Shown piece by piece: positions 9,237 to 16,285 of a stretch of DNA of 64,000 nt. The notes under the pieces are model-generated. The model saw only the letters and a list, made by a program, of their open reading frames with translations, had not been told where the DNA came from and made no database searches. The stretch is taken from positions 62,001 through 126,000 of the forward strand of contig JAEXHI010000001.1 of the NCBI GenBank assembly GCA_023450085.1, in the 5' to 3' direction. Source of the stretch: Bacteroidota bacterium (GTDB lineage Bacteria; Bacteroidota; Bacteroidia; Sphingobacteriales; Sphingobacteriaceae). Both the position numbers and the translations under genes were made by a program. Each line of letters starts with the position of its first letter. The first letter of the stretch is position 1.

Positions 9237-9270
9237 AACAAAAAAGCCATCCATTACAGACAGCTTTTTA
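9237..9270 (-). terminator. Hairpin with flanking A/T tracts after the META-domain gene
   Basis: On the minus strand a short stem (AGCTGTC pairing with GGATGGCT, two wobble pairs) is followed by TTTTTTGTTTT, starting about 20 bp beyond the stop at 9290. A run of T also lies on the plus side, so it may work both ways. Confidence 0.5.
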
Positions 9271-9289
9271 AAAACAACAATATAAAAAT

Positions 9290-9976
9290 CTATTTGGTGA
9301 CCAAGCCAAATATGGCTACTAGTTTTTGGTTATGATAAAGGTTAAAAGTTTGGTCCGCAATGTCGTACGTTAAATTTTCGAGAGAAATCAGTTTTAGGAA
9401 CTCTCCTTCTATATTGTTATCCAAACATGCTTTTTGGGTACTGGCCACTTTAGAGAAAGCAATTTTGTTTTTCCCTGTAAACTGTACCGAACCAAAGTAA
9501 CCATTGCAACCTGTATTGCCACTTACACTACCTTTTTTCATATCAAAGTTCATGGTGGCAGTACTGTTAGTTAAGGTCTGACTATTGATAGAAATCAACT
9601 TCCAGCTATATTTACCTAGAAAAGCAAGGGCTTTGGCATCTGCTTTTTCGGCTTTTACTTTCTTTTTGCTCAATATTTTTACTACTTCATACTTGTATGA
9701 AGAAGCATCAGCTGGTACGTTTTTGAGCTTAGTACGTTTTACTTGTACTTTGTAACGATATCCTTCTTGGTATTTGAAATTTTGGAAACCACTGTAGAAA
9801 TATTCCCAATCTTTGCTGTTTTTATATTTCACCAAGTAGCATTTCATAGGGCCTACTCCCGTACAATCGGTTTTGTTCTCTTTAATTTCCATGGTAATGA
9901 TTTCGCTGTTGGCCGTAGCTTTTGCGATTTGGGTAATGGTAAGGAGCGCTATCAGTAAGGATGTTATTTTTTTCAT
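9290..9976 (-). CDS. Secreted protein with DUF4377-like and META domains
   Basis: A 228-residue exported protein. The signal (MKKITSLLIALLTITQIAKA) is followed by a DUF4377-like segment, residues 28-105, with the marker stretch GPMKCYLVKYKN...WEYFYSGFQNFKYQEGYRYKVQV, and then a META (HslJ-like) domain, residues 118-226, with LGKYSWKLISINSQ, the central GCNGYFG turn and a Cys near TQKACLDNN. The same pairing of these two domains occurs in other Bacteroidota envelope proteins. META domains have been linked to stress and antibiotic tolerance in enterobacteria, but no reaction is known. The gene stands alone, with a terminator hairpin after it and a 245-bp upstream region before the divergent gene at 10222. 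Confidence 0.8.
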   Translation of the reverse strand: MKKITSLLIALLTITQIAKATANSEIITMEIKENKTDCTGVGPMKCYLVKYKNSKDWEYFYSGFQNFKYQEGYRYKVQVKRTKLKNVPADASSYKYEVVKILSKKKVKAEKADAKALAFLGKYSWKLISINSQTLTNSTATMNFDMKKGSVSGNTGCNGYFGSVQFTGKNKIAFSKVASTQKACLDNNIEGEFLKLISLENLTYDIADQTFNLYHNQKLVAIFGLVTK

Positions 9977-10221
9977 GTGTTTATTTTTTAATGATTGGTA
10001 GATCTGTTTTATTTTTCGTTTATATGATGTGGGGCAAATGGCATTTCCATAAAAATTAGAAAAGCCTAATTAAAGATAACTGATTTTGTGGGATTTAAAA
10101 TGCAGGTAAACCTTCAAAACCAACAATAAATAATCTTAATTTTTTGCCAAAGGATAACGTCACTGCCATAGGGTTGACACTAGACGCTGTTAGGTTTGTC
10201 TTGTCACTAAACATTTAAGTA

Positions 10222-10764
10222 ATGAGATTTTTTAAACATTGGATGTTTTTCGCTTTTATGCTTTTAGCATCCACGGCTCAATCACAAGTAAATTCAAAAC
10301 AAATGAACCTTCAAACTATCCAAAAATTCTACATCGTTGGCATTTCAGTAAGAACCACCAATCAAAACGGACAATCGGCTAAAGACATTGAAGCCTTATG
10401 GGGCAAGTTTTGGGGCGAAGAAATTCCAAAGCAAATCCCAAACAAGCTTAGCGATGATATTTATGCGGTTTACACGGATTACGAAACAGACTTTAATGGA
10501 CCTTACACCACCATCATCGGATTGCCCGTTAGCTCTTTAAAAGATATTCCAAAGGGATTTGCAGGCATTACCATTGAAACAGCCCAATACCAAAAGTTTG
10601 TTTCTAAAGGGAAAATGCCCGCTGCTGTATTTAATACTTGGCTAGAAATATGGAGCAATAAAAATCTTAAACGTGCTTACAAAGCTGATTTCACCATTCA
10701 TGGCAAAAAGTATTATGATGGGGACAATGCGGAAGTGGAGACTTTTATCTCTGTAGAGGAATAA
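10222..10764 (+). CDS. Exported GyrI-like/AraC effector-binding domain protein
   Basis: A 180-residue protein whose main part (residues 33-178) matches the effector-binding domain found at the C-terminus of AraC regulators and in GyrI/SbmC (FYIVGISVRTTNQNGQ, IEALWGKFW, IYAVYTDYETDFNGPYTTIIG, GKYYDGDNAEVETFISVEE). These domains bind small hydrophobic or charged ligands and are normally cytoplasmic. Here the ATG at 10222 adds a signal peptide (MRFFKHWMFFAFMLLASTAQSQ), so the domain would be exported. A start at the internal ATG MNLQTIQ would give a cytoplasmic stand-alone domain instead. The next ATG is 27 residues in, and the signal is well formed, so I favour export. No regulator is adjacent. 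Confidence 0.75.
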   Translation: MRFFKHWMFFAFMLLASTAQSQVNSKQMNLQTIQKFYIVGISVRTTNQNGQSAKDIEALWGKFWGEEIPKQIPNKLSDDIYAVYTDYETDFNGPYTTIIGLPVSSLKDIPKGFAGITIETAQYQKFVSKGKMPAAVFNTWLEIWSNKNLKRAYKADFTIHGKKYYDGDNAEVETFISVEE

Positions 10765-10846
10765 GTGGTTTTTTCATTGGCTTTAAAGGAACTATCAAAA
10801 TAATAATTATTAAAGCTAACGCCTTAGGTCATTTCTAAATTTCTAG

Positions 10847-10882
10847 CACAAGCACCCTTATGCTAATGCTTGCGATAGAAGG
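10847..10882. repeat. Short intergenic motif shared with 14691-14711 and 13514-13537
   Basis: The stretch CACAAGCACCCTTATGCTAA at 10847-10866 differs in two positions from CACAAGCACCGTTATGCGAA at 14691-14710. Its right part, GCTAATGCTTGCGATAGAAG, resembles the sequence joined to the third 130-bp repeat at 13514-13537. It appears to be a second building block of the cassette-like region. Confidence 0.4.
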
Positions 10883-10962
10883 GAAAACATCAATTTCTTC
10901 CTCTTTAGATTCACTAAATTGTTTGCTTATTCCACACTTTTTGTAACCAACCCGAATAACTA

Positions 10963-11511
10963 TCATAAATAATTTTGAACCCTGAAATCACTAAATCTGA
11001 CAGGTGCTTTTAGTTTCTCTATCTTTTTCACATAGCTTTTCCCATCCTCTGGATTTCGTTTATCAAACGTATTAATTATGATATTTTTTAACACAAAACT
11101 TCCGTTTGAAGAATAAAACCTGAAATCCTTTTGATAGTATCGACTTGCCCCTCCATATTCAATTGAAAATTCAAAACCATTTTTGATTTCTTTGATCCAA
11201 TTCACTGCAAATCCCTGTATGGTCTCTTGTGTTGGAATTTCAATTTTATCTGTAACTATATTCCCTTTTTGAATTGATAATTCTCGTTTATTTGTGCTGT
11301 CTATTCTAATATCTAACAGATTAATGCCTAAATTCTTTAATGAGATTACTGTAGTGTCATTCATAAAACTATGTGGGATTTCCTTACCTCGAGCATTCAT
11401 TATTTCTGTTGCGTTAACCACAGTACCGGACGATACATTATCCAACTGTTTGTCAGAACCAGCCGAATTGCATGACATAAAAAACATAAAAATTAAGCTA
11501 TACAACCTCAT
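10963..11511 (-). CDS. Lipoprotein of unknown function (cassette region gene 1)
   Basis: A 182-residue lipoprotein. A very short signal, MRLYSLIFMFFMSC, puts the lipid-bearing Cys at residue 14. The mature part is rich in alternating polar strands (DTTVISLKNLGINLLDIRIDS, GFEFSIEYGGASRYYQKDFRFYSSNGSFVLKNIIIN), so it is probably a beta-sandwich domain in the periplasm or at the surface. I do not recognise a family. Base composition is more AT-rich than the metabolic genes on either side. It is the most downstream gene of the minus-strand array; the 130-bp repeat copy 1 (11593-11722) lies before its start and the short motif at 10847-10882 after its end. Confidence 0.75.
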   Translation of the reverse strand: MRLYSLIFMFFMSCNSAGSDKQLDNVSSGTVVNATEIMNARGKEIPHSFMNDTTVISLKNLGINLLDIRIDSTNKRELSIQKGNIVTDKIEIPTQETIQGFAVNWIKEIKNGFEFSIEYGGASRYYQKDFRFYSSNGSFVLKNIIINTFDKRNPEDGKSYVKKIEKLKAPVRFSDFRVQNYL

Positions 11512-11592
11512 AAAATTTATTCTCTAAATAATTTCCAAAAAATAGTATTACCGAAACTTGCATTAGCATCTAAAGAGTTTCTCGATGAAGGC

Positions 11593-11722
11593 CCCATTTA
11601 GCCGCAAGTCTTAGCGACAGAGAAAAGAGCGAGGGCCTGACTTGAGCTTTAAACAAAGCAACTACTGACAGGCGCAAGTCTCCCCACACTAAGCCAAACA
11701 CACAAGACTTGCGCCGAAGTGG
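11593..11722 (-). repeat. 130-bp cassette-region repeat, copy 1
   Basis: Reads on the plus strand from CCCATTTAGCCGCAAGTCTT to CAAGACTTGCGCCGAAGTGG, with the shared interior AAACAAAGCAACTACTGACA and CTAAGCCAAACACACAAGAC. The two ends form an imperfect inverted repeat of about 19 bp. It lies 15 bp after the stop of the gene 11738-12220, in the same orientation as the three other copies. Confidence 0.85.
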
Positions 11723-11737
11723 TGACACATACTTTTG

Positions 11738-12220
11738 CTAGTCCACGATGATACTATCTATGGTAATAAAACTGTATTTATATTTAAATTTCAGCACTCT
11801 ATCTTTATAAAATAAAGTATCAACTTCAATATCTTTTCCCATTACGTTTTCTTTATTGTAAAGAGAACTATTGATGTGAAAGTATATTTTAGCATTGGGT
11901 AAAAGATTAGCAGTAGTTTCACGCATATTCTTCAATGTCACTTCATCATATCTATGTGAATAAAGCTTATTCTTAACAACGTAGTTAAATATTACGAATT
12001 GAATTCCGTTTTTATAAAAAGAGGAATCAATATTTCCCGTCCTTAGGTCTAAACCATCTTTCGAATACGGAATAAATACTGCAAAAACGGCACTTCCAAA
12101 CTCTGGCTTTTGGTAGTATAGTATTCCTTCAACACCATTGAATTTATCAACGGATGTTTCCCTGTCGACGCAGGAGCTCAAACAACAAAGAACAATTAAA
12201 CTAGCAATTAAATTTTTCAT
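11738..12220 (-). CDS. Lipoprotein of unknown function (cassette region gene 2)
   Basis: About 160 residues from the ATG at 12220, which gives the signal MKNLIASLIVLCCLSSC and a lipobox LSSC. A longer frame from 12271 would put 17 polar residues before the signal and is rejected. The mature part begins DRETSVDKFNG and runs through strands such as EGILYYQKPEFGSAVFAVFIPY and DIEVDTLFYKDRVLKFKYKY. No family is recognised. It is flanked by two copies of the 130-bp repeat (11593-11722 and 12283-12413), so gene plus repeat make a single-gene unit of roughly 690 bp. Confidence 0.75.
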   Translation of the reverse strand: MKNLIASLIVLCCLSSCVDRETSVDKFNGVEGILYYQKPEFGSAVFAVFIPYSKDGLDLRTGNIDSSFYKNGIQFVIFNYVVKNKLYSHRYDEVTLKNMRETTANLLPNAKIYFHINSSLYNKENVMGKDIEVDTLFYKDRVLKFKYKYSFITIDSIIVD

Positions 12221-12282
12221 ATTTATCATTGTATATCTGAATAGACCATAGGCCTTCCATCTGGATGCCAATTAGCAAACTC

Positions 12283-12413
12283 CCCACTTAGCGCAAGTCT
12301 TGGCGCAAGAGAAAAGAGTAAGAACTCGATCACTAACCTCAAACAAAGCAACTACTGACAGGCACAAGTCTCCCTACACTAAGCCAAACACACAAGACTA
12401 GCGCCGAAGTGGG
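12283..12413 (-). repeat. 130-bp cassette-region repeat, copy 2
   Basis: Ends CCCACTTAGCGCAAGTCTT (left) and AAGACTAGCGCCGAAGTGGG (right) are imperfect inverted copies. The interior shares AGAGAAAAGAGTAAGAA, GATCACTAACCT, AACAAAGCAACTACTGACAG and CACTAAGCCAAACACA with copies 3 and 4. It starts 28 bp after the stop of the gene 12441-12965. Confidence 0.9.
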
Positions 12414-12440
12414 ACTTAAACCGTTGTTATTTTTTTCAAT

Positions 12441-12965
12441 CTACATTAAGACCTCATTTTCATTACTTAAAGTTCTTCTTATGCTCAACGAAACATGATT
12501 AGATTGGTCATTTTTCAATCCAACCAAATATTTTACAAATGGTCCCTTTATAGTATCATTTACTGAAGCGATAGTAATCGTTTTTATTTTTTCATTAGTT
12601 TTTATCTTCAACACCCTTTCATTAAAAAAAACCTGTTCCTTTCCTTTAGGAACTTTAATCAAATTACTTCGCATTATATATAAGTCATCTGGTTTAACTT
12701 CATCAAAAACACCCTTAGCTTTAATTGGCTCTGGAAAAGAGTAGAAATAAATATTCCCTTTAGAATCTATAAAAAAATTAAATCTCGAATAACTAAAAGT
12801 TGGAGGCGTCAGCACAGTACCATTCCTAGTATTTGAGAGCCTCCTAAGGCTATCTTCTCTTGAAATCACATAAATGCTCTCGGTGCTATATTTGCACATT
12901 ACAAATAAAAACAGCACAAATACAATTTTTAGAGGCAGGTTATTTATTGGCTTGAACGTCTTCAT
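12441..12965 (-). CDS. Exported protein of unknown function (cassette region gene 3)
   Basis: A 174-residue protein with an N-terminal hydrophobic segment (LPLKIVFVLFLFVMCKY) that could be a signal anchor or a lipobox-like signal ending in Cys. The rest reads as a compact beta-rich domain (YSRFNFFIDSKGNIYFYSF, DDLYIMRSNLIKVPKGKEQVFFNERVLKIKT). No family is recognised. The coding sequence is AT-rich. It lies 38 bp downstream of the gene 13004-13327 on the same strand, so the two may be one cassette; repeat copy 2 follows its stop. Confidence 0.7.
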   Translation of the reverse strand: MKTFKPINNLPLKIVFVLFLFVMCKYSTESIYVISREDSLRRLSNTRNGTVLTPPTFSYSRFNFFIDSKGNIYFYSFPEPIKAKGVFDEVKPDDLYIMRSNLIKVPKGKEQVFFNERVLKIKTNEKIKTITIASVNDTIKGPFVKYLVGLKNDQSNHVSLSIRRTLSNENEVLM

Positions 12966-13003
12966 TGTACGATTTAATAAACTTCGTTGTATTTCGCTAG
13001 AAA

Positions 13004-13327
13004 TCAGTTATTACAATTACAAGCAATGTGCGACTTATTATCATTTAATGGCCTATTGATAGATGGAAACAAAGGCAAAAACAATATGCAAATTTCGTTA
13101 TTTTTTCTTTGTCCATTTTCAATTTTAGAGTTACCATCATATTGCTTATCATCTATTTTAAAAGAATAGAGGTATGTAGGTTTCACATATTTCACTGACC
13201 TAAGTTCTTCTGTTATTTCAGCTTTACCACATTCCCCAAAACCATCCAACAACAAATCTCCTATTTGAAATCGAAACAATATGGCTAAAAATAGAATTAC
13301 ACTAAATACCCCAATGAGCTTTTTCAT
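13004..13327 (-). CDS. Small exported protein of unknown function (cassette region gene 4)
   Basis: A 107-residue protein with a signal or membrane anchor (MKKLIGVFSVILFLAILFRFQ). The mature part contains a short conserved-looking block, PTYLYSFKIDDKQYDGNS and CILFLPLFPSINRPL, of a type found in small Bacteroidota proteins, often in several copies per genome. It ends in a Cys-containing tail (HIACNCNN). The function is unknown. It is the first gene after repeat copy 3 in the direction of transcription and probably shares a transcript with 12441-12965. Confidence 0.65.
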   Translation of the reverse strand: MKKLIGVFSVILFLAILFRFQIGDLLLDGFGECGKAEITEELRSVKYVKPTYLYSFKIDDKQYDGNSKIENGQRKNNEICILFLPLFPSINRPLNDNKSHIACNCNN

Positions 13328-13386
13328 ATTAAAGATTTGTTTTTTGTTTTACCTCATCAACCTTTGAGTTAGTAGTTCCCTTCACT

Positions 13387-13515
13387 GCCACTTTTGAAAG
13401 TCTTAGCGCCAGAGAAAAGAGTAAGAACCTGATCACCAACCTGAAACAAAGCAACTACCGACAGACACAAGTCTCCCCACACTAAGCCAAACACATAACA
13501 CTTGCGCCGAAGCGG
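13387..13515 (-). repeat. 130-bp cassette-region repeat, copy 3
   Basis: The most divergent copy at its left end (GCCACTTTTGAAAGTCTTAG) but with the full shared interior (AGAGAAAAGAGTAAGAACCT, CACTAAGCCAAACACATAAC) and right end ACTTGCGCCGAAGCGG. It is joined at 13514 to a second motif, GCTAATGCTTGCTCTAGAAG, that resembles 10863-10882. It begins 79 bp after the stop of the gene 13595-14215. Confidence 0.85.
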
Positions 13516-13594
13516 CTAATGCTTGCTCTAGAAGGGGTCGCTTATTTTTATAAATCAAATCAACATTATTTTATACCCTTCACACAAACTAAAC

Positions 13595-14215
13595 CTATCC
13601 TTTATCAATCAGGTAATCCGAATCCATCTCTATTTGGCCTAGTTTGCCATCCCTCATATAATAATAATGAATCATACCTGAAAGTGCAGATTCAACCTTA
13701 ACAACCCGTATTCTATCCAAATTTACTGTCTTATTAAAAAACACATCATAAAACTGCTTACTGCTGACTCCAACTTCGATATTATTAGTAAATTTTATTT
13801 TAGAATCGATTATTGCAGCATAGATAATTTCTAAATTTCCCGTCTCCTCATCTTTATAAAATTTAATGTAGCTATTATCAAAAATAAATCTAAAAACACC
13901 CTCTGAACTAGATGAACCTTCTTTATCTAATTTCAACATAGGAAAATGGAGCATCAGATCTTCTATATTTTTAAATTTTCCTAGAGGGTAGTATATTTGC
14001 TTAGCGGGAGTAACGAATTTCAATGTGTCATCTATTATAGATAAGTCTTGCATTTTCAATTCCTTTTTCGACCACGAAATTAATGTATCCGGTAAAATAT
14101 TATTAGATACTCCTTCTGCTTTGTTCTTATCCATTTTTTCATTTACATTGGTACAAGCCAATAGAAATAAAAAGCAACAAAACATATAATTCTTCATTAA
14201 AAATTCTTTTTTCAT
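13595..14215 (-). CDS. Lipoprotein of unknown function (cassette region gene 5)
   Basis: A 206-residue lipoprotein with lipobox LLAC (MKNYMFCCFLFLLACTN); the ATG at 14197 gives the neater signal, while the ATG at 14215 adds six residues. The mature protein has a Lys/Glu-rich linker (NEKMDKNKAEGVSN) and a beta-rich domain (KQIYYPLGKFKNIEDLMLHFP, GVFRFIFDNSYIKFYKDEETGNLEIIYAAII) that ends MRDGKLGQIEMDSDYLI. This is the style of periplasmic immunity-like or substrate-binding small lipoproteins, but no family is recognised. It lies between repeat copies 3 and 4. Confidence 0.75.
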   Translation of the reverse strand: MKKEFLMKNYMFCCFLFLLACTNVNEKMDKNKAEGVSNNILPDTLISWSKKELKMQDLSIIDDTLKFVTPAKQIYYPLGKFKNIEDLMLHFPMLKLDKEGSSSSEGVFRFIFDNSYIKFYKDEETGNLEIIYAAIIDSKIKFTNNIEVGVSSKQFYDVFFNKTVNLDRIRVVKVESALSGMIHYYYMRDGKLGQIEMDSDYLIDKG

Positions 14216-14223
14216 ATAACAGG

Positions 14224-14439
14224 TTAATTTTGTATCGGAACTTTTGGTCTCATTTGTAGACTTATGGGCTTATTTGTTTGTTCTCTAATCTTTATAAAAA
14301 GACTCATCAATTCGTAATAATCATTACTAAGGTAATAGTTCTCTACTAATTCAGGTTTTGTGACCTCGTTATTTACAGACTTATTTTTCCTTTTCATCAA
14401 CCTTTTCACTAGCAGAAACTTCATTATCCTGTTTTCCAT
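14224..14439 (-). CDS. Small hypothetical protein (cassette region, uncertain)
   Basis: A 71-residue frame, or 66 residues from the ATG at 14424 (MKFLLVKRLMKRKNKSVNNE). It is basic at the start and then reads PELVENYYLSNDYYELMSLFIKIREQTNKPISL, which is amphipathic and looks protein-like. It ends 8 bp before the start of the lipoprotein gene at 14215, so the two could be one transcript. There is no signal peptide and no family match, and it could also be the tail of a decayed gene. Confidence 0.4.
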   Translation of the reverse strand: MENRIMKFLLVKRLMKRKNKSVNNEVTKPELVENYYLSNDYYELMSLFIKIREQTNKPISLQMRPKVPIQN

Positions 14440-14493
14440 CTAGTGTTTCGTCGATTGGTCGATAAAAGCCATAAAACTGGGAATCTCTATATA

Positions 14494-14625
14494 CCCACTT
14501 AGCGCAAGTCTTTTACGCAAGAGAAAAGAGTAAGAATTCGATCACTAACCTGAAGCAAAGCAACTACTGACAGGCACAAGTCTCCCCACACTAAGCCAAA
14601 CACATAAGACTAGCGCCGAAGTGGG
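14494..14625 (-). repeat. 130-bp cassette-region repeat, copy 4
   Basis: Starts CCCACTTAGCGCAAGTCTT and ends AAGACTAGCGCCGAAGTGGG, the same ends as copy 2. It fills most of the 321-bp gap between 14440 and 14760; the rest holds the CACAAGCACC motif at 14691-14711 and no gene. It begins 136 bp after the stop of the lipoprotein gene 14761-15219. Confidence 0.9.
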
Positions 14626-14760
14626 ATAACTGTAATAAAAAGGTTAAATCATCCCACATTTATCGTGATCACAAGATTTGTAAGTTGGTACACAAGCACC
14701 GTTATGCGAATAATTACATTAGAAAGGAACTTCCACTAAGCTTGGGAATCATCAAAAATA

Positions 14761-15219
14761 TCAATCTGACAAATCCTTCACTAAAATCAAAAACCATTTA
14801 CCAGAACTTCTTGCGAACAAATAGTCTTTTTCGTAACCAGTATTCTCAATTTGAAATTGAACTTCGACTTTATCGACAGTTAAACGTTTTTTCTTAAATG
14901 CCATATTTAATTCTGTTAGTTTATTCACACCTATGTGGTTAATCTCATTTTTTGAAATGTATTTCTCTACGTTGTTCTCTCCTGTTTCATCTATAGTAAT
15001 AATTGTAAGAGGGAATTTAATTCTTGATCGTTGGAAAACAGAATCAGAATCGAATTTCTTAAAGAAATCATCAAAGTCTTCCTTAGAATTATTGATAGAC
15101 TGATCCGTATTTACCGTTGAAATAGGAGCTAAAGCCTTCACCTCTTTATTATTTTTATTATTCGGGCTACAACCCCATATCGACATTAACATTATTAATA
15201 TACTTTTCGATTTTAGCAT
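14761..15219 (-). CDS. Lipoprotein, possibly DUF4348-like (cassette region gene 6)
   Basis: A 152-residue lipoprotein: signal MLKSKSILIMLMSIWGC, then an Asn/Lys-rich linker. The mature domain carries DDFFKKFDSDSVFQRSRIKFPLTII and closes with YLFARSSGKWFLILVKDLSD. The spacing of an FxxKFxxDSxFQxxRIxFPL block and a terminal W-containing strand resembles the DUF4348 proteins of Bacteroidota, which have no known reaction. It is flanked downstream by repeat copy 4. Upstream lies a decayed reading frame (15280-15408). Confidence 0.72.
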   Translation of the reverse strand: MLKSKSILIMLMSIWGCSPNNKNNKEVKALAPISTVNTDQSINNSKEDFDDFFKKFDSDSVFQRSRIKFPLTIITIDETGENNVEKYISKNEINHIGVNKLTELNMAFKKKRLTVDKVEVQFQIENTGYEKDYLFARSSGKWFLILVKDLSD

Positions 15220-15279
15220 AATCTTAATTAATTATTAGCCAACCATTTAGTCATTATTTTTTTTCTCTAACTTGTCAAG

Positions 15280-15408
15280 CTATTTCTTGATATTTTCATT
15301 AAATCTAATACTTGTGCTAGAGTGGCCGGCAAGTTTTACATTATTGGCCTTGTAATTTATTTCTTATATACCAGTGAGAGAAACCGCAGCAATCTTTTGA
15401 ACACCATC
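15280..15408 (-). pseudogene. Possible remnant of a decayed gene
   Basis: Between two genes the minus strand can be read in one frame as DGVQKIAAVSLTGI, a stop at 15364-15366, then EINYKANNVKLAGHSS and STSIRFNENIKK up to a stop at 15280-15282. The two parts lie in the same frame and have protein-like composition, but no start codon and an internal stop. This suggests the tail of a gene lost from the array. The evidence is composition only, and chance is possible. Confidence 0.25.
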
Positions 15409-15410
15409 CA

Positions 15411-15659
15411 TTATTCTTTAGCGAACGACCTATACGCTAACCTATAACTAAACACAAACAACAGCAATGCGGCAGCAATATCAAAAATTACAATGAATAA
15501 TGCCTCTGAAGTACCACCGGGATTTATAGCTTCATGAATAGCAAACGGTAACATATTAAATATACTTGGCTTTATCAGAACTAAAAACAAAAACAATCCC
15601 ACTACAATCAATGATACTATAAAAGCTCCTAATTTCGGCATCGATGTAATTTTTATCAT
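15411..15659 (-). CDS. Small two-span membrane protein (cassette region gene 7)
   Basis: An 82-residue protein with two clear membrane spans, LGAFIVSLIVVGLFLFLVLI (about 10-29) and ALFIVIFDIAAALLLFVFSY (about 53-72), joined by a loop containing NPGGTSE, and with a charged C-terminus (RLAYRSFAKE). No family is recognised. Small membrane proteins of this kind occur as immunity proteins against membrane-active toxins, but nothing here shows that directly. It follows the HEAT-like gene 15720-16190 by about 60 bp and may be cotranscribed with it. Confidence 0.6.
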   Translation of the reverse strand: MIKITSMPKLGAFIVSLIVVGLFLFLVLIKPSIFNMLPFAIHEAINPGGTSEALFIVIFDIAAALLLFVFSYRLAYRSFAKE

Positions 15660-15719
15660 TTTTTATAATTAATTCGCTGGTACTATCTTTCTGTCAACTA
15701 CTTTTTTGTGATTTCAGCA

Positions 15720-16190
15720 TTATATTAAAAGACTCATTGTTTCATCCACAATATCTAATGTATCGATATCATTTTTCAACTTATCCCGTCTCTCTATTAA
15801 GTGATTTAGATTAGGTTGCTTCTCATCTTCTGATAAGGATAATGAAAATTCCTTAATAAGGTTATAAGCCATTATTTTAGATTCATAACCTTGCTCAAAT
15901 ATTATCTCTATCAATTCCTTCAAGTAAGGCTTCATATCAAAATAATCCAAAGCATAAACTAGTGTCCCCGTATGGTTATAATTTGTTTTGTCCCTTATCT
16001 TCTCAAATATATACGGAACTGCGAAATCGAAATTTGCCTCACCAAAGATCAAAGCTATTTGATCCTGTACTACATAGCTCTTGGTATTGTTAAAAAGGTT
16101 GAGTAAATCTATTTTATCTTCTTTAGTCAATTTTTGCACTTCTATCGACTTTAAGGTATCTAAAATTTCTTGGTCTGGATGAATTCCCAT
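15720..16190 (-). CDS. Cytosolic HEAT-like helical protein (cassette region gene 8)
   Basis: A 156-residue protein without a signal peptide, the only clearly cytosolic gene of the array. It is almost all helix, in repeats of HEAT/ARM style: DKIDLLNLFNNTKSYVVQDQ, IALIFGEANFDFAVPYIFEKI, TLVYALDYFDMKPYLKELIE and KIMAYNLIKEFSL. The first block reads like a unit that asks whether a neighbouring unit is present (VVQDQIALIFGE). HEAT-like proteins of this size are frequent among bacterial immunity proteins, but also among unrelated scaffold proteins. The gene sits between a lipoprotein gene (16286-16927) and a membrane protein gene. Confidence 0.65.
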   Translation of the reverse strand: MGIHPDQEILDTLKSIEVQKLTKEDKIDLLNLFNNTKSYVVQDQIALIFGEANFDFAVPYIFEKIRDKTNYNHTGTLVYALDYFDMKPYLKELIEIIFEQGYESKIMAYNLIKEFSLSLSEDEKQPNLNHLIERRDKLKNDIDTLDIVDETMSLLI

Positions 16191-16285
16191 TTTAATATCA
16201 CTAAATTAAATATTGAAGGTATAAGTAAAATACTTGAGCTAAGATGGTTACCATATCCTGTTCAGCAACAACTAAACTTTAAAGT

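Noticed and set aside
11593..14625. Classical integron attC sites
   Set aside because: Length and placing fit, but the core sites RYYYAAC and GTTRRRY are not found at the ends, and no integrase is present. The array is kept as cassette-like only.
15307..15333. Fifth, truncated copy of the 130-bp repeat
   Set aside because: The bases TACTTGTGCTAGAGTGGCC resemble the right end, but the match is short and overlaps a frame that could be coding; left as chance.
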